64,000 bases of DNA from Nostoc sp. UHCC 0926 (GTDB lineage Bacteria; Cyanobacteriota; Cyanobacteriia; Cyanobacteriales; Nostocaceae). The notes beneath the pieces are model-generated. The model saw only the letters and a program-made list of their open reading frames with translations. It had not been told where the DNA came from and did not search any database. Below are positions 7,223 through 17,370 of the stretch, piece by piece. Location of the stretch: the NCBI RefSeq assembly GCF_028623165.1, contig NZ_CP117768.1, positions 1,302,001 through 1,366,000 of the forward strand. Direction: 5' to 3'. The position numbers were made by a program, and so were the translations under genes. Numbering within the stretch: the stretch's first letter is position 1; every line of letters starts with the position of its first letter.

Positions 7223-9895
7223 TCAGCTTGGCTCAATTAAATCAGCGATCGCTTTCACCAATGCATCTGGATCTACTGGTTTAGAAATATGCATTTGAAA
7301 TCCTGCTGCTAGCGCTTGCTGCTGATTCATTTCCCCTGCATAGGCCGTCAAAGCGATCGCTGGTACGCGTCCTCCTTGTTGAGGCGATCGCGCTCTCACT
7401 TCCCGCATTAGCATATAACCGTCTGTCTTTGGCATTCCAATATCGCTAATTAAAACATCTGGTATCGACTTAGACAGCGCTTGTAATGCTTCCTGTGCTG
7501 AGGATACGGCGGTTACTTCTACACCGTAGTCTTGCAAAATAAAGGTCACTAAGTCGCGGATATCGGGTTCATCGTCTACGACCAAAATTTGAGTGTTTGA
7601 GAGCAGCGAGGATTCCGGCTCACAATCTAAAGACTCATTCTCTTCATACCTGATATCTTCACCTCTGACCAAAAGCGGTAGTTCAACAGTGAAGGTTGCA
7701 CCCGATCCTTCTCCAGGACTTTCGGCTTGAACTTTTCCCCCATGCATTTCTACAACCTTACGCACGATCGCTAATCCTAAACCTAATCCACCAAATGTCC
7801 GAGTCGTTGTGCCATCAGCTTGGCGAAAGTAATCGAACACATAAGACAAAAAGTCTGGCGAAATTCCCTTACCTGTATCACTGACCTGAATTTGAGCCTG
7901 GTTAGCAGCTTCCATGAGTCGAATTTCTACCCGTCCTCCTGTTGGTGTAAATTTTACTGCATTCGAGAGCAAGTTCCACACAACTTGTTGAAGCCGATTT
8001 GGGTCGCCCATCACTTGTCCCAAAGTGGGATCAAATATGGTCTGAATTTGAATTGACCTAGCTTGTGCCGCTAGTTGTACTGTCTTTAGTGCTGCTTCAA
8101 CCACCATTACCAAGCTTACCGGACAGATATTCAAGTTTAATTTTCCTTGGAGGATGTGAGACACATCCAACAAATCTTCAATTAGCTGGGTTTGTAACTT
8201 GGCGTTGCGTTCAATGGTTTCCAAGGCGTGGTTAGTGGTTTTTTCATCAAACTTGCGAGTTCGCAGCATTTTTGACCACCCCAGAAGGGAGTTGAGTGGG
8301 GTTCGCAGTTCATGGGAGAGAACCCCCAAAAATTCATTTTTGATTTTGTTGGCGATTTCTGCTTGTTGGCGTGCTGTTTTTTCTCGTTCGAGGAGGCGAT
8401 CGCATTCTTTCTCGGCTGATTTGCGTAAGCGAAGCTCGTCGTAGACATCGGTAATATCCAGTACAAAAGCAACACCATTATCCTGGGAGTCATTCAGCAA
8501 GGCTATCCCCAAAACAATTGGGACTCGTTTCCCGTTGGGGTGGAGGTACTCTTTCTCATAAATTCTGGAAACTCCAGTAGTTTGCACTTCTAAAAGGGCG
8601 CGATCGTCTAAATCCTTATACTCGACAGGAGTAAGTTCTCTCCAATTAATTCTACCTAAGGTGGCAAACTGTTCACGAGTGTAGCCAGCTAGTTGAAGAA
8701 AGGCATCATTGGCATCAATAATAAAGCCATCCACATTCCAAAAAGCGACCCCGATCAGGTTAGATTCAAATAAACGCCGAAATCGCGCTTCACTTTCACG
8801 TAATGATTTTTCTGCCCGTTTGTGTTCGGTAATATCGTGATAAACACTAATTACGCCTTCAATAGTTTGATTGGAATTCCGTAATGCTGTGAGGATGTAT
8901 TCATAATAATGCATCCCATCAGCCGTAACATATTCACATTCATCCTTAATCGGCTGCCCAGTTTTCATCACAGCTTGTCGTTGATTATCTACCTGCTCTA
9001 CAAGGTCTGTAGGTAAATCCAGTTCTTGCAAAGTTTTTCCGATGATATCCTGGGGCTTTAAGCCTAGTAGAGTAGCTCCATCACGACTGACATACTGATA
9101 ACAACCTCTGCGATTAAAGATGTAAATGTGATCGACTGATGCAGTGAGGATAGCATTTAAAATATTTGCCTGTTCATGGACTTGGGTTGTTAGTTCACGA
9201 GTACTTTCTTCTGCCTGCTTGCACACAGTAGTTTCCATACAAACTCCGATCATTCGCACCGCTTGTCCCTGATCGTCATAAATAAATTTTCCCTTGGCAG
9301 AAATCCAATGTATACTTTGATCTAATCGAACTATGCGATATTCATTGTTGTAGTCAGTCTTTTGTCTTAAAGCCTGGGCAATAACTTGCATTACAGATTG
9401 CCTGTCTTCACGATAAACGCACTTCAGAAACGCCTCATAAGTGCCCTCAAAACTCCCTGGAAGCAGACCAAAAAGCACTTCATGATTTTCAGACCAGATG
9501 ATTTGATTGGTAACAATATTCCAATCCCACAAGCCCATCTGGGAAGCATCTAGAGCTAGCCTAAGCCGTTCTTCACTCTCCATCAGGGAGACTTCTACCT
9601 GCTGTCGCTGGACAATTTCTTGTTGGAGTTGTTGTAAACTCACCGCCACATTCGTTGGCATGAAGGCTGTGGATATTCCCTGTTTAAGATGCGATTTAAT
9701 GCCAGACTCGACAACTTGAATCTGAGGATTCTGTGTTGCTATTGCCAGTTCTGTTTCTAGTTTTGTTAGTTGTTCCTCAAGCGCTGCTTGCCTTTGTTGA
9801 TAAGATATTTCTGATTGCTCTAACTCAGCCACACGCTGCCGCATAACTGCTAATTCATTAGTGACTTGAAAGTTAGTTTTATCAACATTTGGCAT
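7223..9895 (-). CDS. Hybrid histidine kinase with three PAS domains and a receiver
   Basis: About 890 residues with no membrane segment, so probably a cytoplasmic sensor. Order (numbered from the upstream GTG at 9904): coiled coil 10-110, PAS about 110-235, PAS about 241-363, PAS about 370-490, HisKA with phospho-acceptor His531 in FLGVLSHELRTPLNSL, HATPase about 630-740 with NLLSNAVKFTPTGG and GLGLGLAIVRK, and a receiver about 770-890 (ILVVDDEP, DVLISDIGMPKTDGY). Because the receiver is C-terminal, phosphate is likely passed on through an unlinked histidine phosphotransfer protein. ATG 9893-9895 is preferred; GTG 9904 is an alternative. Input signal unknown. Confidence 0.92.
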   Translation of the reverse strand: MPNVDKTNFQVTNELAVMRQRVAELEQSEISYQQRQAALEEQLTKLETELAIATQNPQIQVVESGIKSHLKQGISTAFMPTNVAVSLQQLQQEIVQRQQVEVSLMESEERLRLALDASQMGLWDWNIVTNQIIWSENHEVLFGLLPGSFEGTYEAFLKCVYREDRQSVMQVIAQALRQKTDYNNEYRIVRLDQSIHWISAKGKFIYDDQGQAVRMIGVCMETTVCKQAEESTRELTTQVHEQANILNAILTASVDHIYIFNRRGCYQYVSRDGATLLGLKPQDIIGKTLQELDLPTDLVEQVDNQRQAVMKTGQPIKDECEYVTADGMHYYEYILTALRNSNQTIEGVISVYHDITEHKRAEKSLRESEARFRRLFESNLIGVAFWNVDGFIIDANDAFLQLAGYTREQFATLGRINWRELTPVEYKDLDDRALLEVQTTGVSRIYEKEYLHPNGKRVPIVLGIALLNDSQDNGVAFVLDITDVYDELRLRKSAEKECDRLLEREKTARQQAEIANKIKNEFLGVLSHELRTPLNSLLGWSKMLRTRKFDEKTTNHALETIERNAKLQTQLIEDLLDVSHILQGKLNLNICPVSLVMVVEAALKTVQLAAQARSIQIQTIFDPTLGQVMGDPNRLQQVVWNLLSNAVKFTPTGGRVEIRLMEAANQAQIQVSDTGKGISPDFLSYVFDYFRQADGTTTRTFGGLGLGLAIVRKVVEMHGGKVQAESPGEGSGATFTVELPLLVRGEDIRYEENESLDCEPESSLLSNTQILVVDDEPDIRDLVTFILQDYGVEVTAVSSAQEALQALSKSIPDVLISDIGMPKTDGYMLMREVRARSPQQGGRVPAIALTAYAGEMNQQQALAAGFQMHISKPVDPDALVKAIADLIEPS

Positions 9896-10092
9896 CTTAT
9901 ACACTGCTCATAACTAAACAATACCGATTTGAAGAGTAGGCATCCCCTAGCTTTAGCAGTATGGATTTTTTCGGTTCAAAATACAATCCATCAAAAGGTA
10001 CATAGGAGTTTTAGCCAAAAGACATTCTCTAATATTAAGAGCGATGTCTAACGACAAGACGCGGGAGCATCCAGCAGTGATTTAGTAATCAC

Positions 10093-10794
10093 TCATCTTT
10101 TCAATCGCATGAAAGCTGCACCAATCAATAATCCCATAACCTGCCCCCAGAAGACAACACCCGATTGATTTACGCCAACAGGGGGAATATTTAAACTGCC
10201 TATACCATAAAATAATTGTTGCACAAACCACCAAAATATATAGAAAAAGGCTGGGAGTTCGATGGGGATATACAAGATTATTAGCGGCAAAATTGTGTCA
10301 ATTCTAGCTTTAGGAAATTTCATAACATATGCTCCTAAAACAGCTGCGATCGCGCCATTTGCCCCAATCAATGGTACTGTCAAATTCGGTTCAGCCAGAA
10401 TTTGGACTATCCCTGTGATCACCCCAGCAGCCAGATAAAATCCTAGATAGCGTCTATGTCCCAGAATATTTTCTACAGTCTTCCCAAAAACCCACAAAAA
10501 TAACAGATTTCCCAATATTTGACTAAAACTGCCATGTATAAATATTCCCAAAAGTAGTGATAATGTTTGCCAAATTACAATTATCCAAGCAGCAGAGTTG
10601 TTGAAGAAGAGTGCATTTGTAATTGCGCTACTAATTTGGGCTGGAATCACACCCCAACTATTGACAAAATAGCCCAACTCATCACTAAATTCTAGTTTAA
10701 GTTCCCATAAAAATATGGCAATATTAATGCCAATCAGCCAGTAATTAATAATCGGTTTACTCCGACAACGAATATTATCACTAATAGGAATCAT
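10093..10794 (-). CDS. Rhomboid-family membrane protein lacking catalytic residues
   Basis: A 233-residue polytopic protein with the rhomboid layout. HGSFSQILGNLLFLWVFGKT around residues 87-106 is the L1/TM2 signature and RRYLGFYLAAGVITGIVQIL follows. The active-site GxSG motif reads GANG, so the catalytic serine is Asn146. The last helix, where the family has AHxxG, reads GQVMG, placing Gln218 at the catalytic histidine position. Both members of the Ser-His dyad are therefore absent, and the protein should be a pseudoprotease, comparable in logic to eukaryotic iRhoms. It lies between the hybrid kinase and a kinase-TPR gene without clear operon structure. Confidence 0.82.
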   Translation of the reverse strand: MIPISDNIRCRSKPIINYWLIGINIAIFLWELKLEFSDELGYFVNSWGVIPAQISSAITNALFFNNSAAWIIVIWQTLSLLLGIFIHGSFSQILGNLLFLWVFGKTVENILGHRRYLGFYLAAGVITGIVQILAEPNLTVPLIGANGAIAAVLGAYVMKFPKARIDTILPLIILYIPIELPAFFYIFWWFVQQLFYGIGSLNIPPVGVNQSGVVFWGQVMGLLIGAAFMRLKR

Positions 10795-10975
10795 ACTAAT
10801 TCGTAATGACGCTCAAAGACTCGCTAACGTAATTCATAATTAAGAAACACCAAACAAGTCATGATCCAAGCGGTTTCCTATCTGCTCCCTACTCCCCACT
10901 CCCCACTCCCTCACTTCTGCTTAACCTGTGGCAAGATTGAAATCAGATCGCATCGCACTTAACTAGGCAAACGAG

Positions 10976-13105
10976 ATGCTAGGAAACACACTTGTTGGAA
11001 GATACCAAATTATTAGTAACTTGGGAGGAGGGGGTTTTGGTGAAACATTTGTGGCTTATGATACTCAATTACCCGGATCACCTCAATGTGTTGTCAAGAA
11101 ACTTAAGCTTCAGGCAACTGATCCAGTAACTTTGGAGACAGCTAGGCGTTTATTTGATACAGAAGCACAAGTTCTATATAAATTAGGAACTCACGATCGC
11201 ATTCCTCAACTTTTAGCTTACTTCGAGGAGAATGCCGAATTCTATCTCGTACAGGAATTGATCAAAGGCCACGACTTGAGTCAAGAATTAATACCAGGTA
11301 AAACCCTAACTCAAGACCAAGTAATTTCACTTTTGCAAGAAATTTTGACAATCTTAGAGTTTGTCCATCAACAGAATGTAATTCACCGTGATGTTAATCC
11401 CGGAAATATCCTCAGACGCCACCAGGATGGCAAATTAATCTTAATTGATTTTGGTGCAGTTAAACAAATTACTACCCAGGTGATTACTCCTGAAGGCTCA
11501 ACTAGAGGTACCGTTGCTATAGGTACGCCTGGATATATTCCTAGTGAACAAGCTCATGGTACACCAAAATTAAGCAGTGATATTTATGCTGCGGGAATAA
11601 TTGCTATTCAAGCTTTGACTGGATTATCACCGGAGGAAATAGTAAAAGATGCTGATACTAATGAAATCATCTGGCACAATCAAGCCACGGTAACGCCAGA
11701 ATTCGCTCAATTCTTAGATAAAATGGTGTGCTACGACTTTCGGCAACGCTATCCTTCGGCAACGGTAGCATTACAAGGGTTGAAAGAGTTAACCCAACCA
11801 CCTGCTCAGACAATAGCGTTAACTCCTATTTCTCCACCAAAGAATATAACCAAACCCCAACCGAAAAAAGGAATATTAGTTAAAATTTTCCTAGCAATAT
11901 TTTTAATTGGAGTTAGTGGAGTAGCATCAATATTTATTTTTAATCACATTAATTCAAATAACGCCATAGAATTATCTAACCAAGGAAATACACTTTTTGA
12001 TTTGCAACGTTATCAAGACGCATTAGAAGTATATGAAAAAGCCATTAATATTAGACCAGATTATGCTCAAGGATGGAATGGTCAAGGCAAAACGCTGTAT
12101 AAATTAAAAAAATATAAAGAAGCATTGGCTGCATATGATAAAGCAATTCAAATTCAGCCAGATTATTTTGAAGCTTGGAGCGGACGAGGCTTTGTATTGG
12201 TAAGTTTACAGCGATATCAAGAAGCGATCGCCTCTTTTGACAAAGCTTTACAATTAAATGATAAAAACTCGGAAGTCTGGAATGCTAAGGGTGAAGCTTT
12301 AAGTAATTTAAATCAATATGATCAAGCAATTAAATCTTATGAAAAAGCGATTGAATTAAAGCCAGATAATTACGAAGCTTGGTATAAAAAAGGATTAGCT
12401 TTACAGAATTCTCAACAATATGAGCAAGCGATCGCAGCCTATGAAAAAGTCGTTGATTTAAAACCAGACTACGAGCAAGCTTGGTATAATTGGGGAAATG
12501 TGCTAGTCAAGTTGCAACGCTACAGAGATGCATTCACAGCTTATGATAAAGCTGTGCAATACCAATCAAATTATTATCAAGCCTGGTTATCAAGAGGAAA
12601 TGTACTTCTCAATTTACAACGTTATCCAGAAGCAATTGAATCTTTCAATCAAGTAATTAAATCCAATCCAAGAAACTATCAAGCATGGTATAATTTGGGC
12701 TGGTCACTGCATCAAACCCAACGCTATGAGGAAGCAATAAAATATTATAAAAAAGCAGCAACGCTTAAGCAAAATGACTATCAACTCTGGTACAATCTGG
12801 GTAATTCACAATACATATTACAAAAATACGAAGATGCGATCGCATCTTATAAGAAGGCAGTTCGTTATAAACCAGACCATTCTGAAAGCTGGTATAGCAG
12901 AGGTAATGCTCTATTAAATTTGAAACGGTATCAAGATGCGATCGCATCTTACGATCAAGCAATAAAATACAAGCCTAATTACCAACAAGCAATAGACGCC
13001 CGCAATCAAGCCCAGATTCAACTGCAAGGCGAGAAACCAAAGCCTATAATCGTGCCAATTATCCCAGTTCCTAATCCTACAAATTCACCGCAAAGGCTGC
13101 CCTAG
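10976..13105 (+). CDS. Ser/Thr protein kinase with TM helix and ten TPRs
   Basis: A 709-residue Hanks-type kinase. The glycine loop LGGGGFG is at 16-22, the ATP lysine is in VVKK near 39-42, and DFG is at 158-160. The catalytic loop reads HRDVNPGN (137-144): the aspartate is kept, but the normally invariant lysine two residues later is Asn141. A membrane helix at about 300-323 is followed by ten 34-residue TPRs (about 330-690), so the TPR array probably lies on the periplasmic side. This layout is common in filamentous cyanobacteria. Substrates are unknown. The Asn substitution may lower activity. Confidence 0.9.
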   Translation: MLGNTLVGRYQIISNLGGGGFGETFVAYDTQLPGSPQCVVKKLKLQATDPVTLETARRLFDTEAQVLYKLGTHDRIPQLLAYFEENAEFYLVQELIKGHDLSQELIPGKTLTQDQVISLLQEILTILEFVHQQNVIHRDVNPGNILRRHQDGKLILIDFGAVKQITTQVITPEGSTRGTVAIGTPGYIPSEQAHGTPKLSSDIYAAGIIAIQALTGLSPEEIVKDADTNEIIWHNQATVTPEFAQFLDKMVCYDFRQRYPSATVALQGLKELTQPPAQTIALTPISPPKNITKPQPKKGILVKIFLAIFLIGVSGVASIFIFNHINSNNAIELSNQGNTLFDLQRYQDALEVYEKAINIRPDYAQGWNGQGKTLYKLKKYKEALAAYDKAIQIQPDYFEAWSGRGFVLVSLQRYQEAIASFDKALQLNDKNSEVWNAKGEALSNLNQYDQAIKSYEKAIELKPDNYEAWYKKGLALQNSQQYEQAIAAYEKVVDLKPDYEQAWYNWGNVLVKLQRYRDAFTAYDKAVQYQSNYYQAWLSRGNVLLNLQRYPEAIESFNQVIKSNPRNYQAWYNLGWSLHQTQRYEEAIKYYKKAATLKQNDYQLWYNLGNSQYILQKYEDAIASYKKAVRYKPDHSESWYSRGNALLNLKRYQDAIASYDQAIKYKPNYQQAIDARNQAQIQLQGEKPKPIIVPIIPVPNPTNSPQRLP

Positions 13106-13334
13106 TACATTAACAATTCCTAATTAAAAATTGTTAAGTACACTTTTTATAGCTAATAATTGGAATTTTAGTTGATTCTCAAGAATATTTTGAGATCAAA
13201 ACTTATAATTCGTGGCATTACTATAAATTTATTGTTTATTTTACCAAAAGCTGTGAGCATCGGTAATTTCTTGGGAAATCTAAAGATAACCTAGAATTTT
13301 TTCTTACCGAACTATGTGATTAAGGAGCTAACCC

Positions 13335-15773
13335 TTGATACAACAAAACTCCAGCCTATCATCATCTGATAAAGGAAATCATCCCTCGCGAAATTTACTG
13401 ATTCGATTTATTCTTGGCGGCACTACCCTTGTAGTCAGTATTTCTGCTTATTTCAGCTATCAAGCTGCTAGAAATATGATGCTCAAAGATTTGAGACAGA
13501 GTGCTTTTGTAGAGGTACAGAGAGGGGTTGCTAAAATTGATCAGTGGTTATACCTTCGCCAAGTGGAGGTAGAAACCCTAGCTAATACTTCAACTGTCCG
13601 CTCCTTAAATTGGTCTGCGGCAGACCCCTATTTAAAGGCAGAAGTTAAGCGGATCAATGAATTTTTCCTTTTCCAAATAGCTAATCCAGATGGTTCATAT
13701 TCCAATACAAAAGTTGGTCGATCAAATAAAAATATTCAGGATCGAGACTACTTTCAAAAAGCCATTTCAGGAAAGAGCAACATTTCTGACCCGTTCATTA
13801 GCCGTTCTACAGGAATTCCTTTAATTGCGATCTCCACCCCGATCTGGTTAAATTCTGCTAGCAGTAGTTCACCGATTGGGGCCTTTCAGGGCAATGTGAG
13901 AGTCGATCACATTGCGGAGGTTGTCAGCTCCCTGCACTATGACACGAACAGCTATGCTTTTGCCCTCAATTCCCAAGGACAAGCAATCGTCCATCCTAAC
14001 TCGGCGTTAATGTCAACCTTAGAAAAACCTGCACCCAGCCTGCTGAAAATGCGCGATCGCAATTTAAATGCGATCGCCCAGCGGATGGTAAACAAACAAC
14101 AGGGAATTGAGTTGATGGAAATTGACGGTACTAAAAAGTATGTAGCTTATCTACCGTTGCAAGCCGCTAATTGGTCTGTGGCTTTGGTGATTCCCCGCCA
14201 AAATATCGAATCTCGATTGCAATTCCTCGATTTGATTGCCTTAATTGTCGGTGGACTGACACTCACCATGATTACTGTCTTGTGGAAGGTGCAAGCATTT
14301 GAACAAGCTCAACTGAAAAAGTCTAAAGCTGCATCTGATACAGCCAACCATGCTAAAAGCGAATTTTTAGCCAACATGAGTCATGAACTGCGAACGCCCT
14401 TGAATGGCATTCTTGGTTGTGCCCAAATTTTGCTGCGTTCCCCAGCTTTACCTAATCAAGAGCAATATCACGTCAATATTATTGAACAATGCGGCTCTCA
14501 TCTGCTGACTTTAATTAATGACATTTTGGATCTCTCCAAAATTGAAGCGAAAAAGCTAGAACTGTATCCCCATGATGTGCATTTCCCATCTTTTCTCCAA
14601 GGAATTGTCGAAATATGCCAGATTCGGGCAAAAGAAAAGGGCATTTTGTTTGTCTATGAACCCGCGATCAACTTACCTACAGAGGTTCATGTTGATGTCA
14701 AAAGATTACGTCAGGTGCTATTGAATCTGCTGGGAAATGCCATCAAATTTACAGATGAAGGTCAGGTTACTTTCAATATTGAAGTAATCGATCAACCTCC
14801 CAGTGATGGACAGACAGTGAAACATCGCCTTCGCTGTACTGTAGAAGATACGGGAATTGGTATAACTCCCACAGAATTGAGCAAAATTTTCTTGCCATTT
14901 GAACAAGTAGGTGAGAAAAAGCGCCAAGCTGAAGGCACAGGGCTGGGTTTAGCTATTACTCGGCAGTTAGTGCAGCTCATGGGTAGCGATATCCATGTTA
15001 AGAGTCAGATCGGTCAGGGGAGTAGCTTCTGGTTTGAATTGGAGATTCCCGAAGCGACTGACTATTTTCAACCTGCGATCGCTGCATCAGAGAAACAAAT
15101 CATTGGTTTTGAGGGTAGCCCCTACACCATCCTGATGGTTGACGATCGCTGGGAGAATCGCACAGTGATTACAAACTTACTGCAACCACTGGGTTTTAAT
15201 GTAGTTGAAGCCAGCAACGGTAAAGAAGGTTTAGAAAAAGCGATCGCCCTCAAGCCAGACTTAATCATCACAGATTTGCTGATGCCAGAAATGGATGGGT
15301 TTGAATTAATTGAACACCTGCGTCACACTCCAGAAATTCAGGATGTCTTGATTATCGTCTCTTCCGCTAGTGTTTTTGAAGCCGACCAACATCGCAGCCT
15401 GCAAGCTGGAGGTAACGCCTTTCTCAGCAAACCTATACAGGTAAATGAATTATTGCATCAATTAGAACGCTACTTAAATTTGGTATGGATTTACAAGCAA
15501 TCTCAGCCTGCTGATGGAGAAAAAGCCAAAGAAGCAACGACAGCAAATAGCCAATCTGCTCAATTAACCCCTCTTTCCCCCGAAGTGTTGCAGGAACTAG
15601 TCACCTTAGCCAGTAAAGGTAACTTCAATGCCATTCTCAAGTGGACTGATAAACTTGAGGAAACAGACATAACCTTCGCGCCATTTGCTAACGAACTACG
15701 ACAGCTAGCAAGGCAATTTGATGAAGATTTAATCCTCAATTTCTTGAGTCAATATCCAGTGGAAACAGTATGA
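13335..15773 (+). CDS. Membrane hybrid histidine kinase with Cache-type sensor
   Basis: An 812-residue sensor: TM helix about 21-43, extracytoplasmic Cache/PDC-like region about 45-295 (DRDYFQKAISGKSNISDPFI), second TM about 298-317, HisKA with His350 in FLANMSHELRTPLNGILG, HATPase with NLLGNAIKFTDEGQV and GTGLGLAIT, then a receiver about 595-715 with TDLLMPEMDGFEL. A short C-terminal domain (LSPEVLQELVTLASKGNF) usual in cyanobacterial hybrid kinases follows. The start is TTG 13335, supported by AAGGAG at 13322-13327. Cache domains often bind small ligands such as amino acids or carboxylates. The gene overlaps the next by 4 nt, so they form an operon. Confidence 0.92.
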   Translation: MIQQNSSLSSSDKGNHPSRNLLIRFILGGTTLVVSISAYFSYQAARNMMLKDLRQSAFVEVQRGVAKIDQWLYLRQVEVETLANTSTVRSLNWSAADPYLKAEVKRINEFFLFQIANPDGSYSNTKVGRSNKNIQDRDYFQKAISGKSNISDPFISRSTGIPLIAISTPIWLNSASSSSPIGAFQGNVRVDHIAEVVSSLHYDTNSYAFALNSQGQAIVHPNSALMSTLEKPAPSLLKMRDRNLNAIAQRMVNKQQGIELMEIDGTKKYVAYLPLQAANWSVALVIPRQNIESRLQFLDLIALIVGGLTLTMITVLWKVQAFEQAQLKKSKAASDTANHAKSEFLANMSHELRTPLNGILGCAQILLRSPALPNQEQYHVNIIEQCGSHLLTLINDILDLSKIEAKKLELYPHDVHFPSFLQGIVEICQIRAKEKGILFVYEPAINLPTEVHVDVKRLRQVLLNLLGNAIKFTDEGQVTFNIEVIDQPPSDGQTVKHRLRCTVEDTGIGITPTELSKIFLPFEQVGEKKRQAEGTGLGLAITRQLVQLMGSDIHVKSQIGQGSSFWFELEIPEATDYFQPAIAASEKQIIGFEGSPYTILMVDDRWENRTVITNLLQPLGFNVVEASNGKEGLEKAIALKPDLIITDLLMPEMDGFELIEHLRHTPEIQDVLIIVSSASVFEADQHRSLQAGGNAFLSKPIQVNELLHQLERYLNLVWIYKQSQPADGEKAKEATTANSQSAQLTPLSPEVLQELVTLASKGNFNAILKWTDKLEETDITFAPFANELRQLARQFDEDLILNFLSQYPVETV

Positions 15774-17065
15774 AAACGACTATTGGAGACCAAAATAATT
15801 CTATCAATTACACTCCTTCCAGGGGAGTTGTTTTAGTCGTTGATGATAACCCTGCCAATTTACAAGTTTTATCCAGCTTTCTGGATCAGTCTAGCTTTGA
15901 AGTTTGGGCAGCACGCAGCGGTGAAAAAGCCCTTCAGCGATTAGAAAATGATGATTTACCTGATTTAATCTTGCTGGATGTGATGATGCCTGGTATAGAT
16001 GGTTTTGAAACCTGTAAACAGCTAAAAAGTAATCCTCGTGTCCAAGATATTCCAGTCATTTTTATGACAGCCCTCTCAGAAACTGCTGATAAAGTTAAAG
16101 GTTTGCAATTGGGAGCCGTAGACTACATTACCAAACCTTTTCAGCATGAAGAAGTCTTGGTGCGGATCGAAAATCACCTAAAGCTGAGAAATTTAACGAA
16201 AACCTTGATTGCTAAAAACGCCGAATTACAACAAACTCAAACTCAACTGATTCAAGCAGAAAAGGTAGCAGCTTTAGGTCAACTGACAGCAGGAATTGCT
16301 CATGAAGTTAATAATCCCATCAATTTTATAGCTGGCAACTTAAATTTTGTTGAACTGTATGTACACGAGGTAGTTAATTTACTGTATCTCTATCAAAAAT
16401 ATCTACCTGAACCACCAGATGAAATTCAAACTGCAATTCAAAAAAGCGATCTTAACTTTTTGTTAAATGATTTATCTAAAATTATTCAATCCATGCAAGT
16501 TGGTACAGATCGCGTTACAGAAATTGTGTCATATTTGAACAACTTCTCACGACACAGAGAAGATGGGAAGAAACTAGCTAACTTGCATGAAGGGTTGGAA
16601 AGTACATTACTCATTCTCGGACATCGGTTTAAACAAAATGCTAACCACCCAGCCATCCAATTAATCAAAGAATATGGAGATTTGCCACTTATTGAGTGTT
16701 TTGCTAGCGAAATTAATCAGGTTTTTATGAATTTAATTTGTAATGCGATTGATGCAATTGAAGAAATATATAAAAATAAATACCTGGGTACAAATTATCA
16801 ATATCATGGTATGATTAAAATTAAAACTGAGGCAATTGGAAACCAAGTTATTTTAAGAGTTGCCGACAATGGCTCAGGTATAAACAAAGCAGACCAAACA
16901 AAAATATTCGATGCCTTTTACACAACCAAACCCGTCGGTAAAGGAACAGGGCTTGGTCTCTCTATTGCTTACCAAATTGTGGTTAATAATCATCACGGCA
17001 AGCTCACATACCATTCCCAACCAGATGAAGGTATAGAGTTTATCCTTGAACTACCCATCCGATAA
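15770..17065 (+). CDS. Receiver-linked histidine kinase
   Basis: A soluble 431-residue protein with an N-terminal receiver (VVLVVDDNPANLQVL; phospho-aspartate in LLDVMMPGIDGFET; KPF lysine), a short coiled coil and a kinase core. The acceptor histidine is in LTAGIAHEVNNPINFI, with N-box MNLICNAIDAIEE and GTGLGLSIAYQIVV. This receiver-HisKA layout is common in cyanobacteria and lets an upstream kinase tune a downstream kinase. Its ATG overlaps the upstream stop (ATGA at 15770-15773), so coupling to the Cache-type kinase is very likely and phosphotransfer between the two is a natural inference. Confidence 0.92.
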   Translation: MKTTIGDQNNSINYTPSRGVVLVVDDNPANLQVLSSFLDQSSFEVWAARSGEKALQRLENDDLPDLILLDVMMPGIDGFETCKQLKSNPRVQDIPVIFMTALSETADKVKGLQLGAVDYITKPFQHEEVLVRIENHLKLRNLTKTLIAKNAELQQTQTQLIQAEKVAALGQLTAGIAHEVNNPINFIAGNLNFVELYVHEVVNLLYLYQKYLPEPPDEIQTAIQKSDLNFLLNDLSKIIQSMQVGTDRVTEIVSYLNNFSRHREDGKKLANLHEGLESTLLILGHRFKQNANHPAIQLIKEYGDLPLIECFASEINQVFMNLICNAIDAIEEIYKNKYLGTNYQYHGMIKIKTEAIGNQVILRVADNGSGINKADQTKIFDAFYTTKPVGKGTGLGLSIAYQIVVNNHHGKLTYHSQPDEGIEFILELPIR

Positions 17066-17104
17066 ATTAGAATTTACAAACTAAATAAAAGAAAACATCA
17101 CTTT

Positions 17105-17297
17105 TTTATCTACTAGAACACCAATTCAGTAATCCTGAAAGAACCTTTCCCCCAACCCTGGTAGGGAATGGGGCTGGGGGGTTTCTCTCGAAAAGAAGTC
17201 TCTGACTGGGAATGCCTAATGGGAGTCTCTGCCTCAAGACTTGCGGCAGAACGGAAATGAGGTTTTAAAGGAGTTTTAGTTGAAGTTGACACCAATG
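17105..17297 (+). repeat. Degenerate dispersed repeat ending in TTGACACCAATG
   Basis: This stretch ends with AAGTTGACACCAATG (to 17297) and contains a GACTGGGAATGCCTAATG segment and a CTCTGCCTCAAGACT segment. These are shared with the element at 43910-44111 and, in part, with 26580-26716. A C-rich/G-rich hairpin (about 17148-17183) resembles repeats near 30475 and 33784. It fills the gap between the kinase operon and the convergent kinase and also may serve as terminator DNA. Confidence 0.65.
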
Positions 17298-17370
17298 GAT
17301 GTATTATACCCCAACTCACATTTTAAAATTACTATATGGAACAACTCCATTCATCTAAAAATTGCTATAA

